19,307 bases of DNA, taken from positions 1 to 19,307 of the forward strand of contig CAZAIM010000040.1 of assembly GCA_964485215.1 (NCBI GenBank). The letters are read 5' to 3'. Under the pieces are notes generated by a model. It was not told the origin of the DNA. It searched no databases and saw nothing but the letters and a program-made list of their open reading frames with translations. This document shows positions 8,015 through 14,321 of this stretch, one piece after another; positions within the stretch are counted from its first letter, which is position 1, and every line of letters begins with the position of its first letter. The translations under genes and the position numbers were made by a program. The DNA comes from HGM04593 sp964485215. GTDB taxonomy: Bacteria > Bacteroidota > Bacteroidia > Bacteroidales > Bacteroidaceae.

Positions 8015-8026
8015 ATGTTATCTTCG
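7995..8026 (+). promoter_or_regulatory. Promoter of the TSCPD-FKBP genes, overlapping the terminator
   Basis: A TTTG -33 box (7995-7998) lies inside the right arm of the terminator palindrome, with a TATCTTCG -7 box (8019-8026) 20 nt later. The ATG at 8050 is 23 nt after the -7 box. The same bases therefore end one transcript and start the next. Confidence 0.6.
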
Positions 8027-8049
8027 CAGTGGATAAAAAACACTGTACA

Positions 8050-8304
8050 ATGAAAACAATAACCTACCAGACCGTGGGAACATGCTCACGCTTCATCGAA
8101 CTCACAGGCGACAACGGCGTTGTTGCAGATGTCAAATTCTACGGAGGCTGCAACGGTAACCTGCAGGGTATAAGCAGCCTTGTAAAGGGAATGAAGTACC
8201 AGGATGTAATAGCACGCCTCAACGGCATAAGCTGCAACGGCAAGCCCACATCGTGCCCCGACCAGCTATGCCGGGCCATAGAAATGCTTATGAACGAAGA
8301 GTAA
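8050..8304 (+). CDS. TSCPD domain-containing protein
   Basis: The 84-residue cytosolic protein is almost entirely a TSCPD domain: 'FYGGCNGNLQGISSLVKGM' in the first half and the name-giving TSCPDQLCRAI near residues 67-77, with further Cys at 37 and 58. The stand-alone form (the TIGR03905-type family) is widespread in Bacteroidales and Firmicutes. The same domain occurs at the C-terminus of some class II ribonucleotide reductases, and metal binding through the cysteines is plausible but unproven. The ATG at 8050 is chosen because a longer reading frame from 7996 would start inside the terminator, before the promoter. The FKBP gene follows after 21 nt, so the two are probably one operon. Confidence 0.9.
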   Translation: MKTITYQTVGTCSRFIELTGDNGVVADVKFYGGCNGNLQGISSLVKGMKYQDVIARLNGISCNGKPTSCPDQLCRAIEMLMNEE

Positions 8305-8325
8305 ATCCCTACCCGACAAAGTACA

Positions 8326-8736
8326 ATGGCAAAAATAAAGAACCTTGAATATAAGCAGAAGAATGAAGCCTTTCTGCAGGCTCTGCGCGATGGCGAAGAG
8401 GAACTCTTTGAGATTTCTCAGGGCGTACTTGTAAAGATACTCAAGAGCGGCAATGGCGACCGCAGCCCTCGTGCCGGCAATGTCGTTACCGTACACTACC
8501 GAGGCAGCCTCATCAACGGCAAGGTCTTCGACAGCAGTTACGAGCGCGGATACCCCGAGGCATTCCGTCTCGGCGATCTCATTTTAGGCTGGCAGATAGC
8601 CCTGACGCAGATGCGGACCGGCGACCACTGGATAGTCTATATCCCTTGGCAGGCCGGCTACGGAACGCGTGCCAGCGGACCGATTCCGGCATATTCCACA
8701 TTGATATTCGAAATGGAACTTGTAGCTATAATGTAA
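8326..8736 (+). CDS. Cytosolic FKBP-type peptidyl-prolyl isomerase
   Basis: The 136-residue protein catalyses cis-trans isomerisation of prolyl peptide bonds. The FKBP fold spans about residues 33-136 and shows the pocket residues in order: Tyr58 (VHYRG), Phe68-Asp69 (KVFDSSY), 'LGDLILGWQIALTQMRTGD' and the 'IPAYSTLIFEMELV' end. There is no signal peptide or lipobox, unlike the exported FKBPs common in Bacteroidales, so it should act in the cytoplasm. Residues 1-32 are charged and helical-looking and could be a small dimerisation or substrate-binding extension. It lies 21 nt after the TSCPD gene. Confidence 0.95.
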   Translation: MAKIKNLEYKQKNEAFLQALRDGEEELFEISQGVLVKILKSGNGDRSPRAGNVVTVHYRGSLINGKVFDSSYERGYPEAFRLGDLILGWQIALTQMRTGDHWIVYIPWQAGYGTRASGPIPAYSTLIFEMELVAIM

Positions 8737-8743
8737 AGTTCCG

Positions 8744-8764
8744 CCCTGCTCTACCCCAGCAGGG
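8744..8764. other. Hairpin between FKBP and MATE genes
   Basis: CCCTGCT (8744-8750) and AGCAGGG (8758-8764) form a 7-bp stem with a 7-nt loop, starting 7 nt after the FKBP stop. No T-tract follows on either strand, so it may be a 3'-end stabiliser or a weak attenuator rather than a classical terminator. Confidence 0.35.
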
Positions 8765-8786
8765 AAGGAAGTTGCAAAACAATTAA

Positions 8787-8800
8787 AACGCAGATGCGTT
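8787..8800. promoter_or_regulatory. Candidate operator before the MATE gene
   Basis: AACGCA-ga-TGCGTT is a perfect 6-bp inverted repeat with a 2-nt centre, ending 9 nt before the MATE start codon. Efflux genes are often controlled by repressors binding such sites, but no regulator gene is adjacent and no promoter boxes are clear here. Confidence 0.3.
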
Positions 8801-8809
8801 AACCATTAC

Positions 8810-10135
8810 ATGAAACCATACTCTGCACATTACAAAGAGCTCATTCATCTTGGGCTGCCTATAATCATCGGGCAGTTGGGCATAATCTTTGTATCCTTTG
8901 CCGATACTTTCATGGTTGGACAGCACAGTACCGAAGAGCTTGGTGCAGCAAGTTTCGTAAATGGAATGTTCAACCTTGCAATAATCTTTGCCACAGGCTT
9001 TTCCTATGGCCTCACCCCCATTGCGGGCAGGCTCTTCGGCAGTGGCAGAAAAAGGGAAATCGGCAGTGCGCTGAAGAATGCCCTCTTTGCAAACATTGCA
9101 ATGGCTCTGCTGCTGGCAATCATAATGGGCATACTTTACCTCAACCTTCACAGGCTCGGGCAGCCGGCCGAACTGCTCGACATTATGCGTCCCTACTATC
9201 TGGTGCTGCTTATGTCCATTCCCTTCATTATGCTGTTCAACGCCTTCAAGCAGCTCTCCGACGGCATAACCGACACCCGTACACCAATGTGGATTATGCT
9301 GGGTGGCAATGTACTAAACATTGCAGGTAACTACGCTCTCATATTCGGCAAGTTAGGAATGCCGGAATTAGGGCTTCTTGGAGCCGGAATTTCAACCCTG
9401 CTGTCGCGTATGGCAATGCTTGCAGCAATTATGGCTATCTTTTTCAGGAGCAGCCGTTACCGCATATATGCACAAGGATTCGGCCACGGCAAGGTAAACA
9501 GGCGCGAGCTGAAGGAACTGAACAGGATTGGGATGCCTGTTGCATTGCAGATGGGGATGGAGACCGCCTCATTCAGCCTTGCCACCATTATGGTAGGCTG
9601 GTTAGGCACAACAGCCCTTGCCGCACACCAGATTATGGTTACAGTGGGGCAACTGGGCTTTATGATATACTATGGAATGGCAGCAGCAGTAGCAGTGAAG
9701 ACAAGCAACTACAACGGAACTGGCAACACGCCCGACATACGCCGTTCGGCAAATGCCGGGTTCCATCTGATACTTGTCATGGCAGTTGCCGCATCGTTGC
9801 TCATATTCCTGCTACGGCACAATATTGGAGAGATATTCACCGACGACAGAAACGTGTCGATACTTGTTGCACACCTTACCGTGCCGTTCATCCTCTACCA
9901 GTTCGGCGACGGACTGCAGTGCAACTTCTCCAACGCTCTGCGTGGCATTGCCGATGTGAAGCCTGTCATTCTATATGCTTTCATCGCCTATTTTGTAATC
10001 TCGCTTCCGGCAGGCTACCTCTTCGGCTTTGTCTTCGGTTGGGGGTTACCCGGCGTTTGGATGTCCTTCCCCTTCGGTCTCACCAGTGCCGGAGTAATGT
10101 TCTATCTGCGATTCAGGTCAAGAGTAAAAGCGTAG
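8810..10135 (+). CDS. MATE family multidrug/Na+ antiporter
   Basis: The 441-residue inner-membrane protein has about twelve hydrophobic helices in two MatE halves (about 15-175 and 235-400). The first helix contains 'LGLPIIIGQLG' and Asp32 in 'SFADTFMVG', the position of the cation-coupling Asp in NorM-type members. 'LSDGITDTRTPMWIMLGGNVLNIAGNY' and the mid-protein 'GMPVALQMGMETASFSLATIMVGWLG' are typical. Family members expel cationic drugs or metabolites in exchange for Na+ or H+; the substrate here cannot be inferred. The gene starts 73 nt after FKBP, with a hairpin and a palindromic candidate operator in the gap. prmA follows from its own promoter. Confidence 0.95.
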   Translation: MKPYSAHYKELIHLGLPIIIGQLGIIFVSFADTFMVGQHSTEELGAASFVNGMFNLAIIFATGFSYGLTPIAGRLFGSGRKREIGSALKNALFANIAMALLLAIIMGILYLNLHRLGQPAELLDIMRPYYLVLLMSIPFIMLFNAFKQLSDGITDTRTPMWIMLGGNVLNIAGNYALIFGKLGMPELGLLGAGISTLLSRMAMLAAIMAIFFRSSRYRIYAQGFGHGKVNRRELKELNRIGMPVALQMGMETASFSLATIMVGWLGTTALAAHQIMVTVGQLGFMIYYGMAAAVAVKTSNYNGTGNTPDIRRSANAGFHLILVMAVAASLLIFLLRHNIGEIFTDDRNVSILVAHLTVPFILYQFGDGLQCNFSNALRGIADVKPVILYAFIAYFVISLPAGYLFGFVFGWGLPGVWMSFPFGLTSAGVMFYLRFRSRVKA

Positions 10136-10137
10136 GC

Positions 10138-10168
10138 TTGCCAAGTTCGCATAAATATATTATTTTCG
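10138..10168 (+). promoter_or_regulatory. prmA promoter
   Basis: TTG (10138-10140) and TATTTTCG (10161-10168) are separated by 20 nt, with CA following the -7 box as in the other TTCGCA boxes here. The -33 box begins just after the MATE stop codon; the prmA ATG is 21 nt past the -7 box. Confidence 0.55.
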
Positions 10169-10189
10169 CACAAACAAAAACCGATTGCT

Positions 10190-11038
10190 ATGAACGACTA
10201 CACGAGAGTGAAATTCACGGTAACGCCTAATGAGGAGACCGCCACCGATGTACTTGCGGCACTGCTTGCCGAAGTTGGTTTCGAGAGTTTTGTACCCGAG
10301 GAAGGAGGAATGTCGGCCTATGTTCCGCAGGCAGCATACGATGCCGACAGCATTGCCGAGGTCGTTTCAGGTTTTCCTCTCCAAGGCTTTGCAATAACAT
10401 ACGAAAGCGAGTTCATCGAAGGCGAGGACTGGAATGCCGAGTGGGAGAAGAACTACTTCCAGCCCATTGTTCTTGGCGAAGATTGCGTAATACACAGCAC
10501 CTTTCACAAGGATGTTCCCAAGGCACGCTACGACATACTCATAGACCCCAAAATGGCATTCGGCACAGGCTACCACCAGACAACCTGTCACATGCTTCGT
10601 GCCATTCTCGCAAGCGAAATGGAAGGCAAGAGCGTGCTCGATATGGGTTGCGGCACAGCCCTGCTTGCAATCCTTGCCCGCAAGCACGGCGCAACCGATG
10701 TAGTAGCCATTGACATCGACGAATTTGCCTATGAGAATGCCAAGGAAAACACACTGCTCAACGGCACACCCGACATTGACGTGCGCCTTGGCGGAGCCGA
10801 TGCAATAAAGACAAGCGACAGCTTCGACTTTGTCATTGCCAATATAAACCGCAACATACTCCTTATGGACATTGCCAACTATGTACGTTGCATGCACCCA
10901 GGGTCTCAGCTCTTCATCAGCGGCTTCTACACCGATGATATGGAAGTTCTCAAGGAAGAGGCAGCACGCCACGGCCTGCGCTACATTGACTACGCCGAAG
11001 ACAACCGTTGGGCAATGATGAGATTCGAAAAGGAATAG
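10190..11038 (+). CDS. prmA: Ribosomal protein L11 methyltransferase PrmA
   Basis: PrmA trimethylates amino groups of ribosomal protein L11 using S-adenosylmethionine. The 282-residue length fits the family. Residues 1-105 form the L11-recognition domain ending in 'EDWNAEWEKNYFQPIVLG'. The methyltransferase domain follows with 'ILIDPKMAFGTGYHQTT' (about 116-132), SAM motif I 'VLDMGCGTALLAILARKHGA' (149-168), the acidic end of strand two 'VVAIDID' (171-177) and 'VIANINRNIL' (215-224), the substrate-binding Asn motif. It has its own promoter and no co-directional partner of related function. Confidence 0.97.
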   Translation: MNDYTRVKFTVTPNEETATDVLAALLAEVGFESFVPEEGGMSAYVPQAAYDADSIAEVVSGFPLQGFAITYESEFIEGEDWNAEWEKNYFQPIVLGEDCVIHSTFHKDVPKARYDILIDPKMAFGTGYHQTTCHMLRAILASEMEGKSVLDMGCGTALLAILARKHGATDVVAIDIDEFAYENAKENTLLNGTPDIDVRLGGADAIKTSDSFDFVIANINRNILLMDIANYVRCMHPGSQLFISGFYTDDMEVLKEEAARHGLRYIDYAEDNRWAMMRFEKE

Positions 11039-11116
11039 CACCCACAAATCCTCCCCACAATACATAGGGAACAAAAAGCCCGTTCACACATACCAGGAAC
11101 AGAAGACCAGTATACT

Positions 11117-11404
11117 ATGAGCACAGAAGACCTCTACACAATATGCGGCTATGTAGCAAGCATAAGCCTCATTTTAGGCTACCTGCCACAGGCAATCGAG
11201 ACTATACGCACACGCAACACCGACGGCATTGCACTGCCAACCTTTCTAATGATGGCCATTGGCTCCCTTGCATTCATAGTGCAGTCCCTCTCGCACGAAG
11301 CAGGCATAATATGGTCTATGCTGATAACAAACTCAGTAACGCTCATATGCAGCGGAATAGTCTTCGCCATAAAAATATACAACGACTATTCCAAGAAAAA
11401 ATAA
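11117..11404 (+). CDS. SemiSWEET sugar transporter, copy A
   Basis: This 95-residue membrane protein is a half-size SWEET (PQ-loop/MtN3 fold) with three helices: about 6-28 with the YLPQ motif, 40-60, and 65-88. Two half-proteins pair to form one sugar pore; homologues pass sucrose or glucose down their gradient. 'RTRNTDGIALP' links helices one and two. By hand alignment about 67 of 95 positions match the next gene, 80 nt downstream, so the two arose by tandem duplication. Sugar specificity cannot be read from the sequence. No clear promoter is visible in the 78 nt upstream. Confidence 0.92.
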   Translation: MSTEDLYTICGYVASISLILGYLPQAIETIRTRNTDGIALPTFLMMAIGSLAFIVQSLSHEAGIIWSMLITNSVTLICSGIVFAIKIYNDYSKKK

Positions 11405-11484
11405 CCTGTACGCAGCTGCAATCACAAGCACACAGCAGATAACAATAAAGCCTCCTCGCGTGTTCCTATAGAAAAGCGACACCG

Positions 11485-11781
11485 ATGGAGCAGGAGACTA
11501 TGTACACAATATGCGGCTATGTGGCAAGCACAGCCATGATTCTGGGCTATCTGCCACAGGCTATTGCAACCATGCGCACACGCAACACCGATGGCATTGC
11601 ACTGCCAGCCTTCATCATGATGGCCATCGGCGCGTTAGCCTTTGTCATTCAAGGCCTACTGCACAGCGAAGGCGTTCTATGGTCAATGGTCATCACCAAT
11701 GCCGTAACATGCAGTTGCAGCTGCATAATCTTTGCAATAAAGATACACAACGACTACTCCAAAAAGGGAAGAAGAAAATAA
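11485..11781 (+). CDS. SemiSWEET sugar transporter, copy B
   Basis: The 98-residue paralogue of copy A keeps YTICGYVAS, ILGYLPQAI and RTRNTDGIALP unchanged, but differs in pore-facing or packing positions of helix three (VTCSCSCIIF against VTLICSGIVF). It also has extra basic residues at the C-terminus (KKGRRK). It could form homodimers or a mixed dimer with copy A, which would mimic the two unequal halves of a full-length SWEET. The 80-nt gap contains no clear promoter or terminator, so co-transcription is likely. Confidence 0.92.
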   Translation: MEQETMYTICGYVASTAMILGYLPQAIATMRTRNTDGIALPAFIMMAIGALAFVIQGLLHSEGVLWSMVITNAVTCSCSCIIFAIKIHNDYSKKGRRK

Positions 11782-11860
11782 AGCATCAAGCACCATTGCA
11801 GCAATTGGATACACCCTCCCCTTTAACCCGTCTCGCCTTGTTAACATTATTTAACTATTC

Positions 11861-11868
11861 GGGGGGGG
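11861..11868 (+). repeat. Homopolymeric G8 tract in the upstream region of the secreted protein at 11942
   Basis: Eight consecutive G lie 19 nt before the -7 box TACATTTG, exactly where the -33 box is expected. A tract this long can slip during replication and so change promoter spacing. No T-rich -33 element is seen in its place. Confidence 0.6.
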
Positions 11869-11887
11869 TAATTTCTCAACTTGTTAG

Positions 11888-11895
11888 TACATTTG
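11888..11895 (+). promoter_or_regulatory. -7 box of the secreted protein gene at 11942
   Basis: TACATTTG is a perfect TAnnTTTG match, 46 nt before the ATG, in an A/T-rich 160-nt gap that otherwise holds no gene. The expected -33 region is occupied by the G8 tract. Confidence 0.5.
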
Positions 11896-11941
11896 CCGTG
11901 ATATTGGAATTTTATACAAAAATTATAAATCAATTTTACTT

Positions 11942-13687
11942 ATGAAAAAAACTTTACTTTCAATGGCACTTGTGCTCCTATCGGGAATCGCAATGGCACA
12001 AAGCACTGCAAAGTTCACATTTGACCGCAACGAAGGCAACCCAACCGTTGCTGTAGCCCTCGACGATGTAGTTAACACAGAAATTACAGCAACAATCGCA
12101 ATTGAGCCAAACAACAGCGGATATTTGGCAGCAATTAACAGAGGCACTGAGACCAATTTTGACAGTGAATATCTAAACTCGATTCTGGCAATAAACCGGA
12201 ACACAACAGAAGCAACAGAAACCGACCCGAACACCTACATACTCACAATAAACAACCTGCCAAAAAATATCACTTTTAATAAGATTAAGGTGAGTGGTTG
12301 CGCCATAAATTCAACGGGTCAGTTTCAAGGTCTAAGTACATCTCGTAGCCGCAACTTCAAGATAAGTTACGGAGAAGATGCATCAGGCCTTACCACAACA
12401 GCTGCTTCATTGCTATCCATTTGTGCTGATGACCATTGTTTGGGTGTTGCGAAAACACACGAGTTTGACGTAAACGGCAAAACAACTACCGGAACACTTA
12501 CCATTAAAGTACAGATATATACCGATGGAGGTGCCGGTTGCTTCTATGGCCTAACAGCTATTGAGATTGACGGTATTGAGGTTATACCAACATCTTACAC
12601 CCTCACACAGATTACAGCAAGCAACTTGATGGAAAAGACAACTGCAACCAAGATTGCAATAAAGAACCTCTCTGCAACAAACAACCGTTGGTTTGTGGGT
12701 AACACGAGTACAGCACCTTACAGCGCAGAGGACTTTTCCGATGCCGCTATTTTCATTTGGGAGCCTGTAACAGAGGGACAGGCAGGTTCATACCGTTTGA
12801 AGAAACTTGACAACACATATATGCAGACAACTTCACCAAAAGACTTTGGCACAGTTGATGCAGCCGCAACATTTACAGCGACGAACCCAATATCATCAGG
12901 TTCCAATTCAACATATTTCAATGGCGATGGCGACTCACAGGCATACATCAACACAAACGATGATGCAAACCTCGTACGTTTTGTAATTGGCAACACTTGG
13001 ATTAATGTACAGAACGGTACAACCGGTACTCCTACCTACAACGATGGCAAGGGCGGTTGGACAATCCATTATGTTTATGAAATTGCCGAAGTTCAAGAGT
13101 TTACGGTAAACATCACCGATGCTCAGTTTGCAACATTCTTTGCACCGGTCAATGTTGTACTGCCCGACAATGCCACAGCATACATCATTACCGGTAAAAA
13201 AGACGAAAATTGGCTGAACCTCGTTGAAGTCACAGGCATTCTCCCTGCCAACACTGGCATTCTGCTACACTCTGAGACTGAGGTTGAGTGCAAACTTACT
13301 GTAACAGACGACGATGCAACAGCTGCTGTAACAGACAACAAGCTCAGTGGCACCTATTACGATACATTTATAGCAAAAGACCAGAGCAACTCATACTACA
13401 TCCTTTCAAAGGACAGCGAGGGTAACGTTGGTATGTACAACCCGGTACTCGGCGAGAACACTAACAGATTCAAAAACTTTGCGAACAAGGCTTACATGAC
13501 ACTCCCGGCATCTCAGGCAACTGCTGCTTTCTATGGCTTTGACTGGAACGGCACAACAGGCATCGACGAGATAACGGAGCAAAGAGCAGATAGCAAAGAG
13601 ATATATGACCTCACAGGCCGCAAAGTTAACGCAATCACAACCCCGGGAATCTATATTGTTAACGGCAAAAAGGTTTTGGTTAAGTAA
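11942..13687 (+). CDS. Secreted multidomain protein with Bacteroidales C-terminal tail
   Basis: The 581-residue product has a signal peptide (MKKTLLSMALVLLSGIAMAQ, cut at about 20). An N-terminal beta-rich domain (about 23-215, 'KFTFDRN' to 'GGAGCFYGLTAIEIDGIEV') resembles the N-terminal domain of the protein at 14322, which has 'LKFNRTG' and 'NAGCFFGLSEIQL'. The middle (about 220-385) resembles ricin-type modules ('NRWFVGNTSTAPY'). A third domain (about 387-545) has 'ITDAQFATFFAPVNVVLP' and 'GILPANTGILL', a pattern common in Bacteroidales surface proteins. The tail has TGIDEI, IYDLTGR and GIYIVNGKK. No hydrolase motif is visible, so it is best seen as a surface binding or structural protein; function unknown. 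Micro-protein 2 follows after 181 nt. Confidence 0.85.
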   Translation: MKKTLLSMALVLLSGIAMAQSTAKFTFDRNEGNPTVAVALDDVVNTEITATIAIEPNNSGYLAAINRGTETNFDSEYLNSILAINRNTTEATETDPNTYILTINNLPKNITFNKIKVSGCAINSTGQFQGLSTSRSRNFKISYGEDASGLTTTAASLLSICADDHCLGVAKTHEFDVNGKTTTGTLTIKVQIYTDGGAGCFYGLTAIEIDGIEVIPTSYTLTQITASNLMEKTTATKIAIKNLSATNNRWFVGNTSTAPYSAEDFSDAAIFIWEPVTEGQAGSYRLKKLDNTYMQTTSPKDFGTVDAAATFTATNPISSGSNSTYFNGDGDSQAYINTNDDANLVRFVIGNTWINVQNGTTGTPTYNDGKGGWTIHYVYEIAEVQEFTVNITDAQFATFFAPVNVVLPDNATAYIITGKKDENWLNLVEVTGILPANTGILLHSETEVECKLTVTDDDATAAVTDNKLSGTYYDTFIAKDQSNSYYILSKDSEGNVGMYNPVLGENTNRFKNFANKAYMTLPASQATAAFYGFDWNGTTGIDEITEQRADSKEIYDLTGRKVNAITTPGIYIVNGKKVLVK

Positions 13688-13703
13688 AAATAACCTTGAG
13701 TAA

Positions 13704-13827
13704 CACTGTCCCTTAAAAGGCACAAAAGCCTCCTCTATAGAGGGCAGTGCGAAACCACAGCACTGCTTGCGACGACGAAAGCTTTAGTTTTCCAAAGGAG
13801 TGTTCGCAGGAACCCAGCCCAAAGGGC
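13704..13827 (+). other. Structured region before micro-protein 2
   Basis: This stretch has a perfect palindrome CCTCTATAGAGG (13732-13743), a 7-bp hairpin GCAGTGC/GCACTGC (13744-13750 with 13760-13766, loop GAAACCACA) and a GCCC-aaa-GGGC stem (13817-13827). CACTG at 13704-13708 could instead pair with CAGTG at 13745-13749, which would exclude the second hairpin. It could be a terminator for the upstream gene without a U-tract, or a leader RNA of the micro-protein. No riboswitch class is recognised. Confidence 0.35.
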
Positions 13828-13868
13828 GGAGGAGTATAAACATAATAACGAAGAAAACAAAAATATAT

Positions 13869-14033
13869 ATGAAGAAGACTTATGTATCACCTCTTATGTT
13901 AGAGGTAAATGTAGAAGCCGAGCAGATGCTCGCAGCTTCAGTACCGGTAAAAGACGGAGAAGTAGATACCTCAATCCCCGGTAACCAGCTTGGTGGCGGC
14001 CACCGCGGCGAGTGGGGCAATCTTTGGAATTAA
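13869..14033 (+). CDS. Micro-protein 2 (54 aa), MKK-Y--P / WGN-W family
   Basis: The 54-residue product begins MKKTYVSPLMLEVNVEAEQM, continues LAAS at 21-24, and ends GEWGNLWN. The centre is Gly/Asp-rich (KDGEVD, LGGGHRG), unlike the Ser/Thr/Asn-rich centre of the related product at 1286. Start and end blocks are conserved while the middle diverges. There is no signal peptide. An upstream in-frame extension from 13800 is rejected because the related peptide starts exactly at this MKK. The gene sits between two secreted-protein genes and is followed by two hairpins, so a discrete short transcript is plausible. Function is unknown; a leader/core peptide, a small regulator or a surface-export partner are all possible. 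Confidence 0.75.
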   Translation: MKKTYVSPLMLEVNVEAEQMLAASVPVKDGEVDTSIPGNQLGGGHRGEWGNLWN

Positions 14034-14040
14034 GCACAAA

Positions 14041-14089
14041 CTGTGACAGGTCGCAAGTTGCGCATAGCTGTTACACAGAAACATTTTTT
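14041..14089 (+). terminator. First hairpin after micro-protein 2
   Basis: CTGTG (14041-14045) pairs with CACAG (14074-14078), with inner pairings CAG/CTG and CGCA/TGCG, giving a branched or interrupted stem. AAACA and six T (14084-14089) follow. It begins 7 nt after the stop codon and could terminate the micro-protein transcript. Confidence 0.5.
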
Positions 14090-14110
14090 CATTTGAATTA
14101 ATATTAATGG

Positions 14111-14146
14111 GCAGGACGGATTTTGTGAAAAATCTGTCCTGCATTT
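14111..14146 (+). terminator. Second, strong terminator after micro-protein 2
   Basis: A 14-bp stem (14111-14124 with 14129-14142, one G-U pair, loop GTGA) is followed by ATTTT. It cleanly separates the micro-protein from the gene at 14322. The rest of the gap to 14321 holds a promoter and copy 3 of the shared element. Confidence 0.8.
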
Positions 14147-14230
14147 TCCATTCGGAGCCATTGGTTCCAATAGAGACATTCCCCCATAAAGCGGCATCCC
14201 CTTTCAAAAAAACAGACAAAAAAAAGAGTA

Positions 14231-14238
14231 TATATTTG
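14231..14238 (+). promoter_or_regulatory. -7 box of the 14322-sulfatase operon
   Basis: TATATTTG matches TAnnTTTG perfectly, in a very A-rich region without a clear -33 box. The ATG is 83 nt away, a longer leader than elsewhere in the window, and the shared inverted repeat lies within it. Confidence 0.45.
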
Positions 14239-14278
14239 AAATATATTATTACTTTTACAAAACATAAGAAAAACTTAT

Positions 14279-14303
14279 TTTAGAAACCCGAACAGCTTCT
14301 AAA
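14279..14303. repeat. Copy 3 of shared element, complete inverted repeat
   Basis: TTTAGAA (14279-14285) and TTCTAAA (14297-14303) are separated by 11 nt ending in AACAGC. AACAGCTTCTAAA (14291-14303) is identical to 1211-1223 and is the reverse complement of 154-166. It lies 18 nt before the ATG at 14322, so in RNA it would form a hairpin next to the start codon. Confidence 0.55.
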
Positions 14304-14321
14304 TATTCTAACTATTTATAT

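Noticed and set aside
7996..8049. N-terminal extension of the TSCPD protein
   Set aside because: It would start within the terminator palindrome and upstream of the -7 box, so it is outside the predicted transcript.
10367..11074. A 235-codon minus-strand frame
   Set aside because: Antisense shadow of prmA; no domain recognised and no promoter geometry.
13800..13868. N-terminal extension of micro-protein 2 by 23 residues
   Set aside because: The related micro-protein at 1286 starts exactly at the equivalent MKK, and the extension reads through a hairpin region without conserved residues.
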